This document shows, one piece after another, positions 9,373-16,840 of a stretch of DNA of 64,000 bases; positions within the stretch are counted from its first letter, which is position 1, and each line of letters opens with the position of its first letter. Under the pieces are notes generated by a model that did no database searches, was not told the DNA's origin, and saw only the letters and a list, made by a program, of their open reading frames with translations. Made by a program: the position numbers and the translations under genes. The DNA is from Clostridiales bacterium. GTDB lineage: Bacteria > Bacillota > Clostridia > Oscillospirales > Oscillospiraceae. Location of the stretch: positions 20,323 to 84,322 of the forward strand of contig JAAYBD010000046.1 of NCBI GenBank assembly GCA_012719035.1, in the 5' to 3' direction.

Positions 9373-10509
9373 ATGTCGTTTCAGCTTGAAACCGGTCCCG
9401 AAAATGTTGTAACAATTAAAGTTGTCGGTGTTGGCGGTGCGGGAAACAATGTTGTAAATAGAATGGTGAAATCTGGCACAAAAGGAGTAGAGTTCATTGC
9501 TATAAATACAGACAAGCAGGCTCTCTCTGTTTCCAGCGCTACGCAGAAGATACAGATAGGCGAGAAACTTACTCATGGACAGGGCGCAGGTTCTGACCCT
9601 GAAATCGGAAAGCGCAGTGCGGAAGAAAGCAGAAATAATATCGCCAAGAGCTTTGAAGATGCCGACATGGTATTTATTACTGCCGGTATGGGCGGAGGAA
9701 CGGGTACGGGTGCCGCACCTATTGTTGCGGATATTGCCCGTGAGTCCGGAATACTTACAGTAGGCGTTGTCACGAAGCCTTTCAGCTTCGAGGGCAAGCG
9801 CAGAATGGATCAGGCGAAGCAGGGCATAAACGAGCTTCTCGGCAAGGTTGATTCTTTGCTCATCATACCCAATGACCGCCTTAAATTTGCGACAGACCAG
9901 CGCGTGACCTTTGCTAACGCATTTGAAATTGCGGATGATGTTCTCCATCAGGCAGTTACAAGCATTTCTGACCTCATTAAGAATACCGGCTTCATTAACT
10001 TGGACTTTGCCGACGTTACGACCATTATGAAGGATGCGGGCTTTGCACATATGGGCGTTGGTCATGCGGCGGGCAAGGGCAAGGCAGAGGACGCAGCGCG
10101 CATGGCGGTTGCAAGTCCTCTTATGGAGACTTCCATTGACGGTGCAAGAGGAGTGCTTATAAACATAACAGGCTCTATGGACATGGGACTTGAAGATGTT
10201 GAAGCCGCTGCAAACCTTGTTCAGGCTGCGGCGCATCCCGAAGCAAACATTATTTTCGGTGCTACCTTTGATGATACAATGGACGATGAAATTCGCGTAA
10301 CCGTAATCGCAACAGGCTTCGATGATGGTCCTGTTAAGAAAGCAAGCGATGCGAAGAAGGAGCACGAACCGGAGAAGTCTCACGGACTTTTTACTGCCGC
10401 CTCTGAGATGGCTGGAGCAAATGCAAACAAAATACAGGCACAGCCCGAAGCGCAGAAGAAGGAAGAAGACCCTTTCGACAGTATTTTTAAGATATTCAAC
10501 TCAAAATAA
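9373..10509 (+). CDS. ftsZ: Cell division GTPase FtsZ
   Basis: Tubulin-like GTPase that builds the cytoplasmic Z-ring. The GTP signature [10 protein letters not shown] is intact, with the N-terminal [13 protein letters not shown] loop. The C-terminal linker is followed by the tail [12 protein letters not shown]. Two in-frame ATGs lie at 9367 and 9373; the GGGAGG site at 9359-9364 is only two bases from the first but eight from the second, so 9373 (MSFQLETG) is chosen, giving 378 residues. No ftsA precedes it. Confidence 0.97.
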   Translation: MSFQLETGPENVVTIKVVGVGGAGNNVVNRMVKSGTKGVEFIAINTDKQALSVSSATQKIQIGEKLTHGQGAGSDPEIGKRSAEESRNNIAKSFEDADMVFITAGMGGGTGTGAAPIVADIARESGILTVGVVTKPFSFEGKRRMDQAKQGINELLGKVDSLLIIPNDRLKFATDQRVTFANAFEIADDVLHQAVTSISDLIKNTGFINLDFADVTTIMKDAGFAHMGVGHAAGKGKAEDAARMAVASPLMETSIDGARGVLINITGSMDMGLEDVEAAANLVQAAAHPEANIIFGATFDDTMDDEIRVTVIATGFDDGPVKKASDAKKEHEPEKSHGLFTAASEMAGANANKIQAQPEAQKKEEDPFDSIFKIFNSK

Positions 10510-10517
10510 TTTCAGTT

Positions 10518-10569
10518 GAATTAAGACAATTCCCTCTGTCTCAGGTGGCGGGGGGACTTGTCTTAATTC
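10518..10569 (+). terminator. Perfect 12-bp inverted repeat after ftsZ
   Basis: Arms at 10518-10529 (GAATTAAGACAA) and 10558-10569 are exact reverse complements, and a partial CCC/GGG stem lies inside. No run of T follows, so it may be an mRNA-stabilising or processing hairpin rather than a strong terminator. It lies between ftsZ and the YihY-family gene. Confidence 0.55.
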
Positions 10570-10598
10570 TGCAAAAATTCTGAATGGGGAGATGTTTT

Positions 10599-11462
10599 TT
10601 GAAAAAGACTCGAAAAGAGGGTCTCGTTTTAACCTGCTCAAAAGAACTGATTGAAATATATCTTAGAAATCATGTTTCCCGCTCGGCTGCCGAACTTTCT
10701 TATTTTATAACATTATCTGTTTTCCCCATGCTCATCTGCCTTCATGCAATGCTTATAAAGTTCCTGCCGGGCATATCTTTAACACTGGATGAGCTTAGCG
10801 GTATTATACCTCACGAGACTTTGAGGACGATAACAGATTATCTTGAATATGTTGCAGCCCATAACAATAAGGCTCTGCTGACGGCAGGAATTCTCGGTAT
10901 GGCAACGACCTCTGCCGCATCTTTTAGATCTATCCACAGCATTATGGGGGAAATACAGGGTGTTTCGCGCTTCCGCGGCATCTTTACACTGCTTTTTAGC
11001 TTTGTGTTTTCTCTGATTTTCCTTGCAGCTTGTTATTTTGCAGCGATAGTTATGGTTACAGGTAACTGGCTGGTAAGGTTTATAGGCAGAATATTCCCAA
11101 TGGTGGCGGGCTTTGCCGTATGGAACTGGCTCCGCTTTCCGTTGATGCTTGTATTATTTATATTCATAATTTACGGAATTTATAGAATAACCGCACCTGC
11201 ATATATAAACGGAACGTTTTTCCCGGGTGCAATTTCCGCTGCGATTATTCTTGTTCTTGTCAGTATTCTGTTTTCGTGGTTTATCAGTATGTCAACTAAG
11301 TATCCGCTTATTTACGGATCGCTCGCGTCTATTATCATTTTTATGCTGTGGATATATATCTGCGGTCAAATACTGATTATGGGCAACGCTCTGAATGTGG
11401 TGCTGCGGCGGCATAAACCTCAAATATCAAAAAACACGGAAGCTGATAAAAATAATAAATAA
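10599..11462 (+). CDS. YihY/BrkB-family inner-membrane protein
   Basis: About 287 residues with six predicted membrane segments. The N-terminal part has the family hallmark SAAELSYFITLSVFPMLI, and the C-terminal part ends with SLASIIIFMLWIYICGQILIMG, typical of YihY (once misnamed RNase BN). Its biochemical role is unknown. The frame also has an ATG at 10584, but GGGGAG at 10586-10591 is correctly spaced for the TTG at 10599, so that start is preferred. A strong terminator follows. Confidence 0.85.
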   Translation: MKKTRKEGLVLTCSKELIEIYLRNHVSRSAAELSYFITLSVFPMLICLHAMLIKFLPGISLTLDELSGIIPHETLRTITDYLEYVAAHNNKALLTAGILGMATTSAASFRSIHSIMGEIQGVSRFRGIFTLLFSFVFSLIFLAACYFAAIVMVTGNWLVRFIGRIFPMVAGFAVWNWLRFPLMLVLFIFIIYGIYRITAPAYINGTFFPGAISAAIILVLVSILFSWFISMSTKYPLIYGSLASIIIFMLWIYICGQILIMGNALNVVLRRHKPQISKNTEADKNNK

Positions 11463-11473
11463 AACTTATATAT

Positions 11474-11510
11474 AAAAAGAAGCCGGTAAGTAAAACCGGC
11501 TTCTTTTTGT
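11474..11510 (+). terminator. Intrinsic terminator
   Basis: Stem AAGAAGCCGGT / ACCGGCTTCTT with a 7-base loop, followed by TTTTTGTTTTT. It closes the YihY-family transcript and separates it from sigK. Confidence 0.9.
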
Positions 11511-11607
11511 TTTTAAAGCATCAAAATATTGTTCCTAACAGATATACAGCATTTGGACTTGCAGAGCCTTCATAAAATGTACAAATAAGCGATGGGGGGA
11601 CGAATAA

Positions 11608-12303
11608 ATGCTGTCGAGCGCTTTCATGTTGTTGGTGAGCAGTGCGTTTTTGATGTTGCGTTTGGGTAAAAACTCGGGTTCCTTTCCCAAACCGCTGAGT
11701 GCCCGTGACGAGAAAAAATATCTTGAGCTTTGGGCAGAGGGAGATATTGAGGCCAGAAATAAACTCATAGAGCATAATCTCCGTCTTGTAGCACACATAG
11801 TAAAGAAATACTACACTCAGTGCGCGGAACTTGATGACCTAATCTCAATAGGTACGATTGGGCTGATAAAGGGCATATCATCGTATAAACCGGATAAGGG
11901 GGTTCGTCTGGCAACATACGCAAGCCGATGTATCGAAAACGAAGTGCTAATGTATTTTCGCTCGGCGAGAAAATCAGCATCGGATATTTCTTTGTCGGAA
12001 TCGATAGAAACAGATGGGGCGGGCAGCTCGCTCTGCCTTATGGATGTTGTATGTTTTGAAGAGGATATGCTGGAGCAGATCAGCAGAAACGAGATGTCCC
12101 ACACTATAAACAGATTGGTAAAAGATGTTCTTGACGCGCGTGAAAGTGAAATAATACGTCTGCGTTATGGACTCGGGGGAGATGTGCCGAAGACTCAGCA
12201 CGAAGTGGCACAGATATGCGGTATCAGCCGCTCGTATGTTTCGCGTATAGAAAAACGGGCGCTGGAAAAATTAAGAAAAGCCTTTGAAGAAGAGGGAAAT
12301 TAA
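11608..12303 (+). CDS. sigK: Sporulation sigma factor sigma-K
   Basis: 231-residue sigma-70-family factor. A hydrophobic N-terminal pro-sequence (SSAFMLLVSSAFLMLRLG) precedes FPKPLS, then region 2 (IEHNLRLVAHIVKKYY, DLISIGTIGLIKGISSYKPDKG) and region 4 (ISRSYVSRIEKRALEKL). Sigma-K directs late mother-cell transcription such as coat genes. The pro-sequence predicts membrane-anchored pro-sigma-K activated by SpoIVFB-type cleavage. The frame is continuous, with no skin-type insertion. Sigma-E is the nearest alternative; the region 2 wording and short hydrophobic pro-peptide favour sigma-K. The ribosome site is GGGGGG upstream of the ATG. Confidence 0.9.
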   Translation: MLSSAFMLLVSSAFLMLRLGKNSGSFPKPLSARDEKKYLELWAEGDIEARNKLIEHNLRLVAHIVKKYYTQCAELDDLISIGTIGLIKGISSYKPDKGVRLATYASRCIENEVLMYFRSARKSASDISLSESIETDGAGSSLCLMDVVCFEEDMLEQISRNEMSHTINRLVKDVLDARESEIIRLRYGLGGDVPKTQHEVAQICGISRSYVSRIEKRALEKLRKAFEEEGN

Positions 12304-12660
12304 TTGTCAGAAAGGCTTATAAAGCGAAAAGCGCAGTATATTTTCACTGAAGCTTTCAAAACCGCAGAGCCGCTGAGTCCGGAGAATGTATATCATAGAT
12401 TTTCAATAAGGGTGTGACGGTCAAAGTTGCGCTCTTTTTTGTTTGCCTAATTTATTATTTAATTTGATATATTTATCAAAGCCAATATGGTCTTTTATCC
12501 ATATTTGGAATTATGAGCCTACATATGGATACCATTTACTAAAATATTAATTATACTGCACAAAGAATGTAGCATTTTGACGAATAATGTTGTATAATCA
12601 ATAAAAATAGAAAAATTTGTCGATTTATTAACGGGGGATTGAGAGAAAGGGTGCATCTAA
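12304..12660. other. Non-coding gap between sigK and the c-di-GMP enzyme gene
   Basis: A/T-rich stretch of 357 bases without a convincing ORF. A TATAAT hexamer at about 12592-12597 could be a -10 box for the downstream gene, but no well-spaced -35 was found. No riboswitch fold was recognised by eye. Confidence 0.4.
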
Positions 12661-15243
12661 GTGAATTGGATTAAAAAGAGCATCACAAGAAAAATCGGTC
12701 TGTCTATTCTTCTGGTCGTTTTTGTTCTGTTTTCTATCTATTACTTTTTTATAAATGTGCAGTTCAAGAACTACTATGAACAGCAAAGCAAGGAACTTTT
12801 GATGAATGATTCTGAATACATTTCTTCCGGAATAGAAATATTTCTTCAGAAATTCATTATGATAGTTGAGCAAGGCAAAATGAACCCGGATTTCCTCGAA
12901 TTTGCGGGAGAAGTAAACGACATTAATACGATGAAGGATAACCGCCTGTTCGGCAGAATAAAAAGTCAGCTTATAGACATAAGCGGGTTGGACAAAAATA
13001 TCGCTTTGTCATATATCGCTGTGTCGGAAGCAAATGATTTGATTACGAGCGATTATGATGGTGTTGCTATTCCTGATTATGATTTAAATAACAGAGAGTG
13101 GTACACATCAATACTCGAAGAAGGAGACACGACCGTAACAGCTCCATATCTCGATTTGGTTACAGGGCAGATAACGGTAACAATAGCGGCGCCTTTAACC
13201 GACCAAGAGAAAGTTCTCGGTGTTTTTGCGTTGGATATCATGATAGAAGATTTGAGGAAGATGATGCTCGACCATAAAATCGGCAAAAGCGGTTATGCTG
13301 TACTGGCTTATAATGATGGCCGTATCTTATATCATCCCGATTATAATATTAAGGATGTTGTATATGTCAAAGACATAGTGGGTGATAAATCGGAAGAGCT
13401 GTTGTCGGGAAAAAGCGGGATAACAAACTGTGTTTACAAGGGAAAAGAGAAATTTGCCGCGCATCTCCCTATAAAAAATACGAATTTGATTGTCTTTACT
13501 ATAATATCGAAAGAGGAGGTATATTCGCAGCTAAATTCATTCCTGCTGACGAACCTTTTGATTCTGGTAGGAATTCTGGCATTGAGCTATATCATGATAG
13601 CAGCGCTTAGAAATCTTATCTCCGCTCCGGTCATTAATATATCCAGAGAAATCGAAAGTTACAGCAAGAATAAAAAAGAGATTTGCCTGCCCGGGGAATA
13701 TCTGGACAGAGAAGACGAACTGGGTGTTTTATCAAGAGGACTTGCTCTCATGGTACAGGAAATCTCAAATTATGTTGTTGAAACCGAGTATAAAAATCAG
13801 GAACTGATACGTGTAAAAGAGAAAATCAGCATGGAGCGCTCCTTATTCAAAACAACGATTCATTCTTTGGCCGATGGAGTCATTGCCACAGATGAATTTG
13901 GAATAATACGTATCATGAATAACGTTGCAGAGGATCTTACGGAATGGCCTGTAGAACAGGCGTACGGAAAAGGAATTGCCGAGGTTTTCCGCATTAAAAT
14001 AAACGGAATAAAATTATCTGATTTATATGATGAGGTGTATATGCTCGGTCATGTTTTTCGTGCGGAAGATATACTGCTGACCAAAAGAACAGGCGAAGAA
14101 CTGCTTATTGAAGGAAATGTTGCTCCCATTAAAGATGAAGAAGGCAATATTTCGGGTGCCGTTATTGTATTCAGGGATTTTACTGAGAAGAAGCAAAAAC
14201 AGGAGCAGATATTATATTTGAGCTATCATGACCAGCTTACCGGACTGTATAACAGAAGATTTTTTGAAGAAGAGTTGGAGCGTTTGGATACGGAGGAGAA
14301 TTTGCCCCTATCCATAGCTATGGTGGATGTTAATGGTCTGAAGCTTACAAATGATGCCTTCGGGCACATGACAGGGGACAAGCTTCTTATTCGAGTGGCG
14401 AAAATCCTTTCAACCGAATGCAGAAAAACAGATGTTGTTGCAAGGATTGGCGGCGATGAGTTTGTAATAATACTGCCAAAAACGACGGACACAGAGACCG
14501 GGAAAATCGTCAGCCGTATTTATAAAGCGATTGCCCGGGAGAAGATGGATAATATCATTATTTCAATCTCTATCGGGTATGACACAAAGATAAGGAGTGA
14601 TGAGCGTATTGAAAATGTAATGAATAAAGCGGAAGAGCAAATGTACATGAAAAAGCTCACCGAAAGCAAAAGCATGCGAAATAAGACGATTCAGGCCATA
14701 CTAAATACTTTGCGGGAAAAGAACCAGAGGGAAAGGGTACATTGCGAAAGAGTGAGCAGGATCTGCAAAGAGATAGCAAGGCAGATGAACATGGATGAGG
14801 AAACAGCAAAGGAAATCGAGTATGCCGGACTTATGCATGATATCGGGAAAATAGCAGTTTCAGATGATATACTTAACAAGCCCGGAAGGCTGACGGATGC
14901 GGAATATCAAGAGATGAAAAGGCATACAGAAAGCGGTTATCAAATTTTAAGATCAGTGGATGCTTATACCTCATTGGCTGAAATCGCTCTTTCACATCAT
15001 GAGCGCTGGGATGGAAAAGGATATCCGCGGGGCTTGGAGGGGGAGGAGATCCCTTTAATTGCGCGTATCATAACTGTGGCGGATGCATATGAGGCAATGA
15101 CGGAAAACAGACCGTATAAAAAGGCGATGACCAAAGACGCGGCGATAGAAGAACTGATAAAAAATTCCGGAACACAGTTTGATCCGGAAATCGTCCGCGT
15201 GCTAATCGAAAAAGTATTTGGATTCCCAGGAAAAGACCTTTAA
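12661..15243 (+). CDS. Membrane sensor with Cache, PAS, GGDEF and HD-GYP domains (c-di-GMP synthesis and breakdown)
   Basis: 860 residues starting at GTG. Order: first membrane helix (about 10-30), extracellular Cache-like sensor to about 290, second helix (LLILVGILALSYIMIAAL), HAMP-like linker, PAS (about 395-520), GGDEF and HD-GYP. The GGDEF motif at about residue 597 is intact, with an RxxD inhibitory site (RKTD) five residues before it. HD-GYP residues are intact: HDIGK from residue 726, then HHERWDGKGYP. Both a diguanylate cyclase and a phosphodiesterase look catalytically competent; the balance is presumably set by the external ligand. It is convergent with the surface-protein operon downstream. 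Confidence 0.93.
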   Translation: MNWIKKSITRKIGLSILLVVFVLFSIYYFFINVQFKNYYEQQSKELLMNDSEYISSGIEIFLQKFIMIVEQGKMNPDFLEFAGEVNDINTMKDNRLFGRIKSQLIDISGLDKNIALSYIAVSEANDLITSDYDGVAIPDYDLNNREWYTSILEEGDTTVTAPYLDLVTGQITVTIAAPLTDQEKVLGVFALDIMIEDLRKMMLDHKIGKSGYAVLAYNDGRILYHPDYNIKDVVYVKDIVGDKSEELLSGKSGITNCVYKGKEKFAAHLPIKNTNLIVFTIISKEEVYSQLNSFLLTNLLILVGILALSYIMIAALRNLISAPVINISREIESYSKNKKEICLPGEYLDREDELGVLSRGLALMVQEISNYVVETEYKNQELIRVKEKISMERSLFKTTIHSLADGVIATDEFGIIRIMNNVAEDLTEWPVEQAYGKGIAEVFRIKINGIKLSDLYDEVYMLGHVFRAEDILLTKRTGEELLIEGNVAPIKDEEGNISGAVIVFRDFTEKKQKQEQILYLSYHDQLTGLYNRRFFEEELERLDTEENLPLSIAMVDVNGLKLTNDAFGHMTGDKLLIRVAKILSTECRKTDVVARIGGDEFVIILPKTTDTETGKIVSRIYKAIAREKMDNIIISISIGYDTKIRSDERIENVMNKAEEQMYMKKLTESKSMRNKTIQAILNTLREKNQRERVHCERVSRICKEIARQMNMDEETAKEIEYAGLMHDIGKIAVSDDILNKPGRLTDAEYQEMKRHTESGYQILRSVDAYTSLAEIALSHHERWDGKGYPRGLEGEEIPLIARIITVADAYEAMTENRPYKKAMTKDAAIEELIKNSGTQFDPEIVRVLIEKVFGFPGKDL

Positions 15244-15302
15244 TGCATCGTGCAGCAACGAACCGCCAAAGACGCTGAGAAACTTCATTAATTAACAAAA
15301 AG

Positions 15303-15360
15303 CTAACAGTAAGTACCCGCTCTTTTTCAGGACAGCACAGGTGCTTACTGTTAGTTTATT
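15303..15360. terminator. Bidirectional intrinsic terminator
   Basis: Stem CTAACAGTAAGTAC (15303-15316) / GTGCTTACTGTTAG (15341-15354) with one wobble pair. T-rich tracts follow on both strands, which suits the convergent genes on either side. Confidence 0.85.
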
Positions 15361-15373
15361 TTGGCTTATATGT

Positions 15374-16243
15374 TTAGCGCTCCGTATCTGTATGGGAAAT
15401 CATTTGGCGCTCCTTGGACTTCCGACCGTTCTGCCCGAAGACCAGAAGCCCTGTAAGACCGGAGCCGCTGCCGACCATCAGCATTACCCATAACAGCGGA
15501 TTGCTGCTGTCTCCGGTTTTGGGGATGTCTTCAATCGGAACAGGTTTGCCGGAAGGCAAATCTCCCCCCGGAATCTCATCATCGGGAATATCTGCATCAG
15601 GCAAATCTCCCGCAGGAGTGTCATCATCGGGGATATCTATTGGCGGATCATCAGGCGATGGTTCGGGGGTAGGGTAGGGTCCCTCTCCGCCGCCGCTGTT
15701 TATTGATTGCTCCGCATATAAATACCAATCAACAAAGCTCTTTGCATTTTGGAAGCTGTTGTTCATCTCAATCGGAAGTGTAAGGGAAACTGTGAGAATC
15801 TTGCTGTCACCGGGATGAAAAGTCCCAAGAAGCACCCCCTTGGCATACGGATTTTCTACGCCGCTTTCCTTATAGGCGTCCATCACGTTAAGTTCTGTTC
15901 CGCCACTTAAAACTTTCAGCGTCATACTCTTCAAAAAATCTGGAACAGTCTCCTCACCGGGAGCGGCATAGAGATAAATCCTGAATTGCCCGCTGTTGCC
16001 CCGGGCTGACTCTACGGTAATTGTTTGCGTAAGAGTATCTCCGGGCATGACACCGCTGAAATTGTCAAACAGATTGCCGTCGTCCCTGTTGAAAGTGAAA
16101 TTAGCTTGATTGCCGCTGGCCACTAAAGTGATTGTAGGATTTTCATTTTCCTCGGTTGCCAGAGTTCCGAGGGCACCTATGCTGCAAATAAAGAGTGCGG
16201 CAAGAATGAGTACGGATGTAAGGAACAGTTTGCTCTTTTTCAT
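15374..16243 (-). CDS. Secreted surface protein with sortase-type IPKTG sorting signal
   Basis: 289 residues. Signal peptide (KLFLTSVLILAALFICSIGAL), then a beta-rich ectodomain of about 170 residues similar in character to TasA/camelysin-like proteins (NPTITLVASGNQANFTFN). A Pro/Asp-rich spacer leads to IPKTGDSS, a membrane helix and a basic tail, an LPXTG-like sorting signal. It is probably anchored to peptidoglycan by a sortase, none of which is encoded in this window. The start at 16243 is spaced about six bases from GGAGG; the ATG at 16249 overlaps that site. It is the last gene of the SipW operon, 15 bases after the preceding gene. Confidence 0.8.
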   Translation of the reverse strand: MKKSKLFLTSVLILAALFICSIGALGTLATEENENPTITLVASGNQANFTFNRDDGNLFDNFSGVMPGDTLTQTITVESARGNSGQFRIYLYAAPGEETVPDFLKSMTLKVLSGGTELNVMDAYKESGVENPYAKGVLLGTFHPGDSKILTVSLTLPIEMNNSFQNAKSFVDWYLYAEQSINSGGGEGPYPTPEPSPDDPPIDIPDDDTPAGDLPDADIPDDEIPGGDLPSGKPVPIEDIPKTGDSSNPLLWVMLMVGSGSGLTGLLVFGQNGRKSKERQMISHTDTER

Positions 16244-16258
16244 ATTCATCCTCCTCCG

Positions 16259-16840
16259 TCACTTTGAAGCCAACTGGCCGCCGTTTACCTGTACTGCATT
16301 CCAAGCATCTGCAACAGCCGATTCCGGTTCTGCTTGAATTGCCTCGCAGAGTATTTGCAGATTCATCTTGTATCCATCGCTGGAAGTTTTGACTGCTGCA
16401 CTGTTTATCAGTACGGGGGTAAGAGCATTAGGTGCGATTTTGCTCTTGCAGTAATAGTAGCCATCGGAGCCCTTGAACCAGGAACCTGTGCTGATTGAAA
16501 TAGACAGATCATTTAGACTTGCGGTTTGGTTGACTACATTGCCGCTTCCGTCTTCCCACGTGGGGATTACTGCAACTCGAATCCATGCGTCAATATCGCC
16601 GGTGTTCCGGATTTTAACATTGCTTTTGGTTGTGTTGTTAAATGTTTCCTCAACTTTGCTGGTCACAGCAACCGTCTTGAAGCTGTTTCCTATAGTGCCG
16701 GATGAAACTGCGAGCAATGCAAGGGTGCCGCCTGCGGCAACACCTAAGATAAGGAGCAGTGACAGCAGCAGAGCCGCAGACCTGCCGTTGCCCCGTCTAT
16801 TATACCTGCGGATTTTTATTAGGCGGTCACCTCTTTTCAT
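16259..16840 (-). CDS. Small secreted protein with SipW-type signal peptide (TasA/camelysin-like)
   Basis: 193 residues. After a basic head, the membrane segment ends in GVAAGGTLALLAVSSGTIGNSF, the glycine-rich pattern followed by T-L-A found in SipW-dependent exported proteins. The rest is beta-rich, with the recurrent NTGDIDAWIRVAV motif. Its ATG overlaps the TGA of the VWA gene (ATGA), implying translational coupling. By analogy with TasA it may be a fibre or matrix subunit, or a minor component that works with the VWA protein. No catalytic motif is visible. Confidence 0.75.
   Translation of the reverse strand: MKRGDRLIKIRRYNRRGNGRSAALLLSLLLILGVAAGGTLALLAVSSGTIGNSFKTVAVTSKVEETFNNTTKSNVKIRNTGDIDAWIRVAVIPTWEDGSGNVVNQTASLNDLSISISTGSWFKGSDGYYYCKSKIAPNALTPVLINSAAVKTSSDGYKMNLQILCEAIQAEPESAVADAWNAVQVNGGQLASK

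Noticed and set aside
9346..10383. Minus-strand open frame of 345 codons
   Set aside because: Antisense to ftsZ and rich in Cys/His/Arg, as expected for a shadow frame.
11608..12303. Interruption of sigK by a skin-like element
   Set aside because: The frame is continuous from pro-sequence to region 4.
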